Shown here in pieces: positions 35,278 through 43,879 of a DNA stretch of 64,000 nt. Made by a program: the position numbers and the translations under genes. The stretch spans positions 496,001 to 560,000 of the forward strand of contig OY730443.1 of NCBI GenBank assembly GCA_963422705.1. The letters run 5' to 3'. The stretch comes from G963422705 sp963422705 (lineage in GTDB: Bacteria; Poribacteria; WGA-4E; WGA-3G). The notes beneath the pieces were generated by a model that worked only from the letters and a program-made list of their open reading frames with translations, was not told where the DNA came from and did no database searches. Numbering within the stretch: the stretch's first letter is position 1; each line of letters begins with the position of its first letter.

Positions 35278-35791
35278 AATCCCGAAATTGCTCCGTTTTT
35301 TCGTTTTGCTGCTCACGCTTGGCATATTACTGAATGGAACCACCCCTTCAGCCGAAAAGCAGAACCCCGCAGTTCCCGGATTGCCAGCCGTTCGCGAAGT
35401 TCGACTTCAAGGAGACATCGTCTGTTTGGTGGAGGAGATGCACGAACATTATAACGTGGAGCTCTTTGGCAATCATCAACACCTATACGGATTGAAAGCA
35501 AAAGATGGAAAATACTATACGGTTCTTAGGACATCGTTAGCGGAGGCTTTATTTGTGGATACTCGTCTTCACGAGAGAACGCTGATTCTCAAAGGGCGTG
35601 TTTTTCCGAAGACGCAATTGTTGGAGGTTGTCAAATTTCTCTCCATTCGCAACGACGTTGTACATGAACTCTACTACTATTGTGATACTTGCTACATTCG
35701 CACGGTTGCACCGGGTGATTGTGACTGCTGTCAGGCACCGGTTGAGTTGATAGAAACCCCGCTTAATGGTTATCGCCTCGATGGAAATTAG
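35270..35791 (+). CDS. Exported small protein with Cys-rich tail
   Basis: 173 residues from ATG 35270, which overlaps the stop of PhyH and has AGAGGA upstream. Signal peptide (KLLRFFVLLLTLGILLNGTTPSA) with an AxA-like cleavage site. The C-terminus carries a cysteine cluster YYYCDTCYIRTVAPGDCDCCQAP, five cysteines in two knuckles, a likely zinc or disulfide site. The body has REVRLQGDIVCLVEEM and ERTLILKGRVFPKTQLLEV. No family is recognised. A metal-handling or redox role in the periplasm is possible. Confidence 0.65.
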   Translation: MRKIPKLLRFFVLLLTLGILLNGTTPSAEKQNPAVPGLPAVREVRLQGDIVCLVEEMHEHYNVELFGNHQHLYGLKAKDGKYYTVLRTSLAEALFVDTRLHERTLILKGRVFPKTQLLEVVKFLSIRNDVVHELYYYCDTCYIRTVAPGDCDCCQAPVELIETPLNGYRLDGN

Positions 35792-35850
35792 CGTCAGTAT
35801 TAGCAGTGGGAGGAAAATAGTGAACCGGCTGTATATCTAAAGGAGAAAAA

Positions 35851-37044
35851 ATGGAAAACCGCCCCAAGATTGCTGCGATTGTGACACTATACGAAAAATA
35901 CTCGCATGCGCAACACATTGTGGATAGGTTCTTGGAAGGCTATGGCTGGAACAGCTGCCACCATTATCCATCAATGCAGCTCGTCTCTCTCTACGTTGAA
36001 CAGCGCGGTAAGAACGATTTGAGCCGCGAACGTTTGGAACGTTATCCGTCAGTAAAAACATACTCAACAATTGCCGAAGCGTTGACATGCGGTGGTGATA
36101 AACTAGCAGTCGATGGCGTGCTACTTATCGGTGAGCATGGAGACTATCCGGTAAACGAGAAGGGCCAACGTCTCTATCCGCGCTATGAACACTTTAAGCA
36201 GATGATTGATGTGTTTGAACAGAGTGGCCGCGGCGTGCCTGCATTTAACGATAAACATCTCTCTTGGAATTGGGAGTGGGCGCGTGAGATGTATGAGGCT
36301 TCTCAAATTATAGGTTTTCCGTTTATGGCAGGCTCCTCACTTCCCGTTACGTGGCGTACGCCATCGATTGACATGCCGTACGATGTGCCGGTTTCAGAAG
36401 CGGTATGCGTTGGCTACGGGGGCGTCGATAGTTACGATTTTCACGCTTTAGAGGCGCTTCAATGCATGGTAGAACGGCGCAAAGGTGGCGAAACCGGTGT
36501 CAAATGGCTACAAGCGTATCGCGGTGAGACGTTTTGGGAGGCGCACCATGCCGGATTCTGGTCACGTGAACTGTTTGAATCCGCGCTCTGCCGCAGTCAT
36601 ACGCTCACCCCTTCGCGGCCCGGGTTTAATAACATATTCCCAACGTTGGACGAGATGAAGGATATTGTGAAAGAACCGATTGCGTACCGGTATGAACACC
36701 ACGATGGACTGAAATCCACCATGATTTTGATGAACGGGTTAGTGCAGGATTTCAACTTCGCCGCCACTATCGGCACCAATAATAAAGTGCTTTCAACGCA
36801 GATGTATCTCCCGATGCCGCCCGCAAGGACAACGTTGGCGAACTTCTTCTCGCCCTTGGTTAACAATATTGAGAAAATGTTTGAAACAGGGAAGCCAACC
36901 TATCCTGTTGAGCGGAACTTGTTAACAACCGGTCTCGTCGCAGCGGGCGTTGATAGTCTCTTCACCGGAGGGGAGAGGCAGGACACACCGCATTTAGAGA
37001 TTACGTATCAACCTGCTGATGAATCAACGTTCTGGCGGACTTAA
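35851..37044 (+). CDS. Tandem paralog A, family not recognised
   Basis: 397 residues, no signal peptide, so cytoplasmic by inference. The N-terminus RPKIAAIVTLYEKYSHAQHIVDRFLEGY suggests a Rossmann-like start. The core has LAVDGVLLIGEHGDYPVNEKGQ, RGVPAFNDKHLSW, AGSSLPVTWRTPSIDMP, VGYGGVDSYDFHALEALQCM and VERRKGGETGVKWLQ. The His, Asp and Glu residues in GEHGDYP and NDKHLS look like active-site candidates. It shares all these blocks with the next gene. RBS AAAGGAG. Function is not assigned. Confidence 0.7.
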   Translation: MENRPKIAAIVTLYEKYSHAQHIVDRFLEGYGWNSCHHYPSMQLVSLYVEQRGKNDLSRERLERYPSVKTYSTIAEALTCGGDKLAVDGVLLIGEHGDYPVNEKGQRLYPRYEHFKQMIDVFEQSGRGVPAFNDKHLSWNWEWAREMYEASQIIGFPFMAGSSLPVTWRTPSIDMPYDVPVSEAVCVGYGGVDSYDFHALEALQCMVERRKGGETGVKWLQAYRGETFWEAHHAGFWSRELFESALCRSHTLTPSRPGFNNIFPTLDEMKDIVKEPIAYRYEHHDGLKSTMILMNGLVQDFNFAATIGTNNKVLSTQMYLPMPPARTTLANFFSPLVNNIEKMFETGKPTYPVERNLLTTGLVAAGVDSLFTGGERQDTPHLEITYQPADESTFWRT

Positions 37045-37066
37045 GAAGTTGTCCTTGGAGGTACTT

Positions 37067-38251
37067 ATGACTAGCAAACGGATTGCGATTATTACCACTA
37101 TCTACCGTTATCTATCGCATGCCCAACATTTCGCAGATAGGTTTCTCGTCGGATATCCACATGAAGGCAGGTGGCACCGCCCAGATATGAAAGTGGTTTC
37201 GTTGTACGTCCAGCAGGAATCGGAAGGTGAACAGAGTCTTGACAGGGCGCGGGAGTTCGGGTTCACTATCTATCCGACGATTTCGGAGGCACTCCGCTGC
37301 GGCGGTGATGAGCTTGCCGTTGACGCAGTGCTCCTCATCGCTGAGCATGGCGATTATCCGAGCAATGAAAAGGGCCAGGTGCTTTATCCACGCTACGATT
37401 TTTTCAAGGAGTGTGTTGCCGTCTTTGAGCAGGATGGACGGGCCGTGCCTCTCTTTAATGACAAACATCTTTCTTATAGTTTTGAGAAAGCCAGAGAGAT
37501 GGTTGCTGATGCTCACCGTCTAGGTTTCGGGTTGCTCGCGGGCTCATCGCTGCCCGTGACGTGGCGCTTGCCCGATGTGGAGTTGCCTCTCGACTGTGAC
37601 ATCACTGATGCGCTTATGGTAGGTGTTGGTGGCTCAGACCCGATGGATTATCACGCCTTGGAGGCACTGCAGTGCATGGCTGAACGTCGACGGGGTGGTG
37701 AAACTGGTGTCGCGGCCGTTCAACTGATAGAAGGGGAAGCTGTCTGGCGGGCTGGTGAAGAAGGGCGATGGGCATGTCAATTACTGGAAGCTGCACTGTC
37801 GCGAAGCGATACCCCCTGTGGGCTCACGCTCGAGGATGGACGCACCCAGAATCTCCTTAGGACAGGTGAACTTCAACGACTCGTCGAAAATCCGTCGGCT
37901 TATTTTATTGAGTACACCGATGGCCTGAAGGCAACGTTGCTGATGCTCAACGGTGGGGTGCGCGATTACTGCTTCGCCGCCCAATTGAAAAATGAGCCGG
38001 TGCCGGTATCAACCCAGTTTTTCTTAACGCCAACGCCGAACGTCACCTATTCGGCATGTCTTATCTCAAAGATTGAGCAACTGTTTGAGACGCGAGTTGC
38101 GCCGTACCCGGCAGAACGCACGATGCTCGTCAGTGGTATCTTGGAGAGTTGCCTAACGTCAAGGGCTGAGGGGCATGTGCGGTTAGAGACACCGCATCTT
38201 GAGAAGGTTGCGTACCGTGCGCCTAGGAAATCGCAGTACGCGCGGCGTTAA
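37067..38251 (+). CDS. Tandem paralog B, family not recognised
   Basis: 394 residues from ATG 37067 (TTGGAGG upstream), 22 bases after paralog A; an earlier in-frame ATG at 37019 lies inside A. The N-terminus RIAIITTIYRYLSHAQHFADRFLVGY aligns along the full length with A: LAVDAVLLIAEHGDYPSNEKGQ, AVPLFNDKHLSYS, AGSSLPVTWRLPDVELP, GVGGSDPMDYHALEALQCM, AERRRGGETGV, PYPAERTMLVSG. The two probably arose by duplication and then diverged, keeping the same blocks. They may form a heteromer or act on related substrates. Function unknown. Confidence 0.7.
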   Translation: MTSKRIAIITTIYRYLSHAQHFADRFLVGYPHEGRWHRPDMKVVSLYVQQESEGEQSLDRAREFGFTIYPTISEALRCGGDELAVDAVLLIAEHGDYPSNEKGQVLYPRYDFFKECVAVFEQDGRAVPLFNDKHLSYSFEKAREMVADAHRLGFGLLAGSSLPVTWRLPDVELPLDCDITDALMVGVGGSDPMDYHALEALQCMAERRRGGETGVAAVQLIEGEAVWRAGEEGRWACQLLEAALSRSDTPCGLTLEDGRTQNLLRTGELQRLVENPSAYFIEYTDGLKATLLMLNGGVRDYCFAAQLKNEPVPVSTQFFLTPTPNVTYSACLISKIEQLFETRVAPYPAERTMLVSGILESCLTSRAEGHVRLETPHLEKVAYRAPRKSQYARR

Positions 38252-38633
38252 GCTTTCTTTAGTCGACGCACCGGTGAAAATGATGCCACGTTATTTTTTC
38301 GCTTTATCTAACGGCGTGGCACACCATGTCGAAATAACTGTAGAACAGACGCTAAATTGGAGATTCGTGATACCCCGGTACGACAAATGGGGGCAGAGGG
38401 GTTTCAGCCCTCTGCCCCTTCCTGAAGGGCGCGACACATCAGTGTCACCCCACAAGGGCGCAACACTAAGTGTCACGCCACCTCTGGTTTGCTAACATAA
38501 CAAGCACCTCCTCTTCCGCATAGCGGTACAGGATACCATCATCATAAAAATGATAATGATTCACTTATACACATTTTCGGATGCACTTTTGGGGTATTTT
38601 CGAGAAAAAAATAAAAAACGATGCTTTCCCGAT
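38252..38633. repeat. Structured repeat-rich gap between convergent genes
   Basis: 382 bases without a gene. GGGGCAGAGGG (38390-38400) and CCCTCTGCCCC (38408-38418) form an 11-bp perfect stem with a 7-base loop. Then two imperfect 28-base direct repeats beginning AAGGGCGC follow (38425-38452, 38454-38481), each with its own small palindrome (GACAC-ATCA-GTGTC and ACACT-AAGTGT). The first stem could end transcription of the paralog pair. The rest looks like a REP-type intergenic repeat. Confidence 0.6.
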
Positions 38634-39647
38634 TTAATTCGAATCGGGTTTTGCGAGATATTCGACGCTTAGAAAATTTTCTAGCTTCTCAAAGGTATCA
38701 AAGATTCGTTCGCATAAGTTTTCAAAGAAGATACTCGGTTCGTTTTTATAGACGGCATAAACGGGTTTGTTATAGCGTGAGGCGTAGTTCATCTCGCTCA
38801 GGACGCCGGGTGACAATTTGTCGGTTGGATAGATAACAACGACAAAATCACTCTGGTTCAGAAATTGATAATCGCGTGAGATGGTTCGCGTCTTAATTTG
38901 TTCAATAATGGTTTCATCAATTTGACTGATGGTTGAAGGTTGGTTCTGTTTCACCCATGCCATATCCTTAATTGAAAGTGGATCAAAGACAATAAAAGAG
39001 GTTCTCAGTTTTTCCCCAAGGGCGCGAATTTCTTCAATTTTTTCAGGTGCGTCATTCAGAATCGTAATCGGATAGCTGAGGTACAATGTCGGTTTTGATG
39101 AGAATATGAGTTGATAAAAATTATCGAGTTCCTGTTGTTTTGCGACGGTGTAATACGGTTTTCCACGCCAATTTGCGAGTTGCTTTGTCAGAAATTCTTC
39201 TTCGTCAAGCCAGACGTTGAGGATATCCTGTCCCATTCCCTTCCATTGGGGTGTGTTCTTCATCCGCTGCGAAATGTCATGGATGTTATCGACAACGTTA
39301 ATGAAGAGGTCCGGTGGAAATTCTTCAATCTCTTTAAAGGAAATTCCTTCAACAATCTCACCTCTCCATCGGAAGCAGGCGTGTAGTCCGATGAGCGCAT
39401 GTTCATATTCTTCTGCAAGCTTGGCGATTTCATAAAAAGCGGTTCTGCGTGCAAGCGATAAGAACGCCGGGTCAGAATCGAGGACTTTCTCGGTGAATCG
39501 GATTCCGGATGAGGCGGCGGCACGATGCATATAATCGCCAACGTTAAAGAAGCCGATATTCATCCCTTTTTCATGGCAGAGTTCTTCAAAATCTGCCATT
39601 AATTCCTTGCGCCCGGAGCAGCTGATGCCGGTACAGATAATGTTCAC
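38634..39647 (-). CDS. P-loop kinase-like plus nucleoside deoxyribosyltransferase-like fusion
   Basis: 337 residues, GTG start with GGAAG upstream. The N-terminus MNIICTGISCSGRKELMADF has a degenerate P-loop (GISCSGRK) like adenylate-kinase-type proteins. The C-terminal 170 residues (PTLYLSYPIT, SIKDMAWV, QFLNQSDFVVVIYPTDKLSPGVLSEMNYA, YNKPVYAVYK) resemble the nucleoside 2-deoxyribosyltransferase/SLOG-like fold that binds nucleotides. Together they suggest nucleotide sensing, salvage or a cell-damage signal. It is single copy and unlinked to known defence genes. Confidence 0.65.
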   Translation of the reverse strand: MNIICTGISCSGRKELMADFEELCHEKGMNIGFFNVGDYMHRAAASSGIRFTEKVLDSDPAFLSLARRTAFYEIAKLAEEYEHALIGLHACFRWRGEIVEGISFKEIEEFPPDLFINVVDNIHDISQRMKNTPQWKGMGQDILNVWLDEEEFLTKQLANWRGKPYYTVAKQQELDNFYQLIFSSKPTLYLSYPITILNDAPEKIEEIRALGEKLRTSFIVFDPLSIKDMAWVKQNQPSTISQIDETIIEQIKTRTISRDYQFLNQSDFVVVIYPTDKLSPGVLSEMNYASRYNKPVYAVYKNEPSIFFENLCERIFDTFEKLENFLSVEYLAKPDSN

Positions 39648-39685
39648 GTTTTTCTTCCCTACCAGTGTATACGATTGTCAGTGCG

Positions 39686-40513
39686 TTACATCCCCGGGAA
39701 AGCAGATTGCTTGCTCCCTTGCGATGCATCCAAAGATTTCAGTTTTTCGAGAGCCTCCTGCTCTTCTGTCTGCCATGGGCGATATGCCGGTTTCTCCAAT
39801 TTTCGCGGCGGAGCGCCAAAGACGAGGATATAGGCTCTGCGTGCCTGCGCCGTGCTATTCGGTGCAGCATAGTGCAGCGTTCGACAATGGTGGAGAGTTG
39901 CCCCGCCTGCTGGAATTGGGCAAGCGACTGCTTTTTCCGTATCGACATCATCGGTGACTAAGCCGTGGACCAGTGGGTTGTTGTTAATATGTCGATGCCA
40001 TCGTACTTCGCCTTTGTGAGATTTCGGTATAAATTGTAGACATCCGCTTTCGACGGTGGCTGTATCAAGTGGGAGCCAGACACTAAGACTATTCGGCAAG
40101 ATTTCAGGATTCCAATATGCCTCGTCTTGGTGCCACGGCGTTTCGTCGCCGTAGTGCGCCGGTTTCAAAATCATGTGTCCGCCGCCGCTGAGCTTTTCCA
40201 ATTCGACACTGAGAAGTTTCGCGGCAATTTGGCGTGCATTTTGGAAGTACACCGTCTCTCGAAGCACGGGGAATTGTGCTTCAGGCCCGAGAATTTGTGG
40301 CAATGTCTCGCGTCCGTTATGCGCGCGGGGGCCGGCTAAATCAAAGTAGCGTCCCTCGCCCTCGCCGTTCCGTTCCGTGAAGAGTTCATCGTAAATACCT
40401 TTTAAAAATTCGACCTCTTCATCCGTTGTGATACGCGGAATGCTCAGGTATCCATTCTCTTGAAAAAAAGCGAACTGTTCATCTGTTACCTGAAAGTTGT
40501 TATTCGATTTCAT
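39686..40513 (-). CDS. Phytanoyl-CoA dioxygenase (PhyH) family oxygenase
   Basis: 275 residues from ATG 40513 (GAGGAAAC upstream; the earlier in-frame start at 40561 is less likely). Fe ligands: His128 and Asp130 in TPWHQDEAYWN, His214 in CRTLHYAAPN; a 2-oxoglutarate Arg is about 225. The N-terminus FAFFQENGYLSIPR is typical of the family. It differs clearly from the other PhyH gene at 34390. It lies 38 bases from the kinase-like gene, which is transcribed in the same direction. Substrate unknown. Confidence 0.9.
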   Translation of the reverse strand: MKSNNNFQVTDEQFAFFQENGYLSIPRITTDEEVEFLKGIYDELFTERNGEGEGRYFDLAGPRAHNGRETLPQILGPEAQFPVLRETVYFQNARQIAAKLLSVELEKLSGGGHMILKPAHYGDETPWHQDEAYWNPEILPNSLSVWLPLDTATVESGCLQFIPKSHKGEVRWHRHINNNPLVHGLVTDDVDTEKAVACPIPAGGATLHHCRTLHYAAPNSTAQARRAYILVFGAPPRKLEKPAYRPWQTEEQEALEKLKSLDASQGSKQSAFPGM

Positions 40514-40593
40514 CTGTTTCCTCTGGTACACAAGCGCTGCTTTGCGACGTTCCTCTAGCAAGGGAATAGGCTTGCTACGTTTCCTACGCGTCG

Positions 40594-42405
40594 TTAGCGA
40601 ATTAAAACATCAAAAGGTAGCATTGTGACAACCTGCTCATTTTTAAACAGATTGAGCAGAAGCGCGATGCGATGCCACTGCCCTTCTAGGGCGGGTAATG
40701 GGAGAAGATAGCGTGGGATGGCCTGTAACGAGATTTGCGTTTCTGTGTCTTGTAACATGAGCTCTAAAAGTTGTTCAAAGAAGGTTTGTTGCTTGGGCAG
40801 CGTCATGATATCAAGCTCATCCTCCTCAGCAAAACCTGCCTGTCTCTTTGCGATTGCGAGTGCAGTCTCAAGTCCACCGAGTTCATCAACGAGCCCCAAC
40901 TGTTTTGCCTGTTTTCCCGTCCAGACCCTTCCTTGGGCGATTTCCTCAAGTTTGACATAAGTCTTGTTTCTCCCGTCAGCGGCTTTTCGGACGAAGTCCT
41001 GATAAACTGTCTGCATCAGTTTTTCAACGCGCTCGCGTTCCGCGTCGGTAAATCCACTATAATCGGAGTAAAGGGTGGCATTCTTTCCTCGCGTGATAAT
41101 TTCCTTTGTTAATCCGATTCTATTATAGAGTCCTTTGAGATTGAGTTTTCCGCCGAAAACCCCGATAGAACCGGTGAGGGTTCCGGGTTGTGCGATGATT
41201 GTCCCCGCTGCCATCGCAATATAGTACCCGCCGGATGCGGCGACATCGGACATTGAAACGATGACAGGTTTCTCGTTTTGGGTTCGGAGCACCTCACGCC
41301 AAACCAGGTCAGACGCAAGTGCTGAGCCGCCCGGGCTATCGATTCGGAGTACAACTGCGCGAACGTTTTCATCCGCCCGTGCTTTTTCAAACGCCTTTTT
41401 CAGTTTTGCTGGTGTCACCACAGGCATTGTTGAAAAAATGTCAGCAGAACTTGCCAAAATCTGTCCAGTAGCATAGATGAGCGCGATTTTCGGTGCTTGT
41501 TCCTGTGCCTCGGCGCGTTGGGGTGGGCTCAACATGGTGAATAGCTGCATCAACCCGGCAAAACTATTCATCTTCGGGATTTTCCGCTTATTGTCGTCTG
41601 GTTTAACAATCTGGGCTTCTTCATCTATTTTGATGGATTCAAGAAGTTCGTCGTAATATTGTAGCTTGTCAACGAGTTTTGCCTGGTGTGCCTCTTCTGC
41701 CGTGAACGGCCCTTGGTCTATTCGGGACGCGACTTCCTCTATGCTGATGTCCTCGCGTCCATGGGCTATCATCAGGCAGAGCTGCTCGTAAAATTCATCA
41801 AGAATGTCTGTCATAGATTCGCGAAATTCTTCCGACATGGTATCACGCTCGTAAGGCTCAATTCCGGATTTGTATTTCCCCATAGCAAGCATCTCTGCGT
41901 GGATATCTACCTTTTCCAATAATCCCTTAAAAAAGAGCACTTCAGCGCGTAAGCCGATAAGATTGAGGTTTCCTGTCGGCATGAGAATAATTCGCTCTGT
42001 TGCACAGGCAAGGGCGTATTCAGCGTTACCACCGCCTTCAAGATAGCTAATTGTCTTTTTTCCAGCCGCGCGAAATTCGCTCACTTTATCTCGAATTTCT
42101 TGTAGTTTCGCCCATCCGACACCCAGGGATTTAATTTTGAAGACAACGCCGGCGATATCATCATCATTTTTGAGTTTCTCTAATTTTTTTAAAAGATTGC
42201 GGAGCGTTTTCGAACTTGACGTTCCAAAAGCATTGCTTGTTTTGACTTCGGTGAAGGTACCATTAATTGTAAATTCCACATATTTCTTTTGAGATGGTGT
42301 TTCTTCAGTCTCCTCCTGCGCAAATGTCGGGAACATGATGGAAATGAATACAAGCAGTGCTAGCGCGAGTGCGGCAGGCCGGACGATTTGTAACGATTTC
42401 ATCAT
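40594..42405 (-). CDS. sppA: Signal peptide peptidase SppA, long (67-kDa) type
   Basis: 603 residues, two S49 domains as in long SppA. The N-terminus is a signal/anchor (ALALALLVFISIMFPTFA). The catalytic Ser is in LRIDSPGGSALASDLVW, with ASGGYYIAMAAGTI and the catalytic Lys in the N-terminal domain region AMGKYKSGIEPYERDTMSEEFR. It degrades leftover signal peptides in the membrane. The ATG pair at 42402/42405 has AGAGGAAG upstream. A promoter is at 42442-42470. Confidence 0.92.
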   Translation of the reverse strand: MMKSLQIVRPAALALALLVFISIMFPTFAQEETEETPSQKKYVEFTINGTFTEVKTSNAFGTSSSKTLRNLLKKLEKLKNDDDIAGVVFKIKSLGVGWAKLQEIRDKVSEFRAAGKKTISYLEGGGNAEYALACATERIILMPTGNLNLIGLRAEVLFFKGLLEKVDIHAEMLAMGKYKSGIEPYERDTMSEEFRESMTDILDEFYEQLCLMIAHGREDISIEEVASRIDQGPFTAEEAHQAKLVDKLQYYDELLESIKIDEEAQIVKPDDNKRKIPKMNSFAGLMQLFTMLSPPQRAEAQEQAPKIALIYATGQILASSADIFSTMPVVTPAKLKKAFEKARADENVRAVVLRIDSPGGSALASDLVWREVLRTQNEKPVIVSMSDVAASGGYYIAMAAGTIIAQPGTLTGSIGVFGGKLNLKGLYNRIGLTKEIITRGKNATLYSDYSGFTDAERERVEKLMQTVYQDFVRKAADGRNKTYVKLEEIAQGRVWTGKQAKQLGLVDELGGLETALAIAKRQAGFAEEDELDIMTLPKQQTFFEQLLELMLQDTETQISLQAIPRYLLPLPALEGQWHRIALLLNLFKNEQVVTMLPFDVLIR

Positions 42406-42783
42406 TTTTCTTCCTCTATTTTAGTCAGTTTTGATATTGCTATTTTACAACAATACAGAGCTCGCGTCAAGTCATTTTTATTTTTCGCAAAGTGATTTCA
42501 TTTTCAACGTTTTCTGAGATTTATGAAGGCGCTCAGGTTCTGGACAATGCAAGACTTGAAAAGAATAGCCCGCCTACTGGGAATTTTGTGATTTAGAATT
42601 CGTTCTTATACGGAGCACTGAAAGGTTGTATTTAGAGTCAACTAGAAAAATACTTTGCCGCCCATAGTTACCCTAACCACGTAGTCAATTTTATGGGCCA
42701 AGTGCAGTAAGCGTAGGTTGTCTGCTTGCAAAGTGCGCGGGCGATGCGGGTTAATAGGGAACACGGGTTTCACGGGAAATGTC
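42406..42783. other. Gene-free gap with nested inverted repeats
   Basis: 378 bases. Nested inverted repeats: ACTTTGC (42652-42658) with GCAAAGT (42728-42734), and inside it GCCCATA (42660-42666) with TATGGGC (42692-42698). No gene is supported; the open frame 42642-42833 overlaps the ELM1-like gene. Confidence 0.4.
42442..42470 (-). promoter_or_regulatory. Promoter for sppA
   Basis: On the minus strand TTGACG (42470-42465), 17-base spacer, TAAAAT (42447-42442), about 37 bases upstream of the ATG. Confidence 0.6.
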
Positions 42784-43833
42784 TCAATTGAAGAGTCCGC
42801 GAATAGCATTTGCCGCCGGCCGTGTGTCATCAAGAGCGCCAGAAGGTGTTCGCTTCTTCAACCGTTTCGAGAGTCGTTCTTCTAAATCTTGAAGTTCACA
42901 CTGTTGCAGGATAGCCTGTTGTTCCATCTCGTGGTATGCCTGATATCGTTTCGATTGCTTGGCCCGTGAGTGTGTGAGAAGGATAACAGGACGGCCGCTG
43001 CTGGCTGCCTCGCAAACCATAGAGAAACTATCGGCTGTGACAACAAGCACGTCGCTCAAGGCGAGAAGGGCTTGATACGGCGCCGTCAATGCGGAATAAC
43101 TTCCCGGTTCAATGAACAAGGGGCACCACGCAGCCGGTTTCAAAACCGTTGCGAGACGATTGCTGACGGCCCGCGGTGTACGACGTGAGGTTGTTACTAG
43201 AACCTGTGCATCCAATTTTTCTGTAGTCTCTTCTAAGATATCAAGCAAACGTGCTGCGTCTTGTTCAGTAAAGGTTTCGTGCCGTTCTGTTCCACCGACA
43301 AGTACACCGATGCGTGGACAATTCGGCAATGCCAATTCTGTTTGCAACTGCGCTTTTAGTGGCGCTAAAATTGCGGGCGAAATTGCATTCGGCACGCCAA
43401 GCGTTTGGAACACATTTTTTCGTCTTATCCGGGGCAGCTTTAACCGGGGGAGGATAGCTAAATCAAAATAGAAAATCCCTAACGGCGAGGGCCTGCGACA
43501 GGTAACTGTCTTAGCATTCAATGTTTTTCCGAGCAATAGGTTAACGGCGGCGACAGATGAACCGGTTGACAGAATTAGCTGGGCAGTTTCAATGCAAGAG
43601 ATAGCAGTATAGGTTTCTTTACAAACGGAGTATCGTAGAAGCATGTAGGTGAAAAATTTTGGTAACGGCACCCCCCCGAGTACACACATGATACATCGAA
43701 GCAGGTTATCGTGCCATTTGCTTCGAAAACGGACATCTATCCAATGTGCATCACATTCCTGTAAGCATTGAATGATACCTAAGGATTGGTTATAGTGTCC
43801 GGGTTTACCGTCGCTTAAGATGATACCATTCAT
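42784..43833 (-). CDS. ELM1-like family protein (former DUF1022)
   Basis: 349 residues from ATG 43833 (MNGIILSDGKPGHYNQSLGI), which matches the family's opening LSDGKPGHxNQS. An earlier in-frame start at 43863 is possible. Later segments GVLVGGTERHETF, QVLVTTSRRTPRAVSNRLA, LSDVLVVTADSFSMVCEAASSGRPVILL look like a GT-B glycosyltransferase-like nucleotide-sugar-binding half. The bacterial role is not settled; polysaccharide or lipid glycosylation is the usual inference. The lipoprotein gene lies just upstream, 17-47 bases away on the same strand, depending on which start is used. Confidence 0.82.
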   Translation of the reverse strand: MNGIILSDGKPGHYNQSLGIIQCLQECDAHWIDVRFRSKWHDNLLRCIMCVLGGVPLPKFFTYMLLRYSVCKETYTAISCIETAQLILSTGSSVAAVNLLLGKTLNAKTVTCRRPSPLGIFYFDLAILPRLKLPRIRRKNVFQTLGVPNAISPAILAPLKAQLQTELALPNCPRIGVLVGGTERHETFTEQDAARLLDILEETTEKLDAQVLVTTSRRTPRAVSNRLATVLKPAAWCPLFIEPGSYSALTAPYQALLALSDVLVVTADSFSMVCEAASSGRPVILLTHSRAKQSKRYQAYHEMEQQAILQQCELQDLEERLSKRLKKRTPSGALDDTRPAANAIRGLFN

Positions 43834-43879
43834 TTCGTTAGATAAAAAAACGGTACATGACACCGTACAACTTCCACTA

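Noticed and set aside
38390..38482. CRISPR-like repeats in the convergent gap
   Set aside because: Only two adjacent imperfect repeats without spacers, and each holds its own palindrome; a REP-type repeat fits better.
42642..42833. 63-codon minus-strand ORF next to the ELM1-like gene
   Set aside because: It overlaps the ELM1-like coding end in another frame, and has no recognisable start signal or domain.
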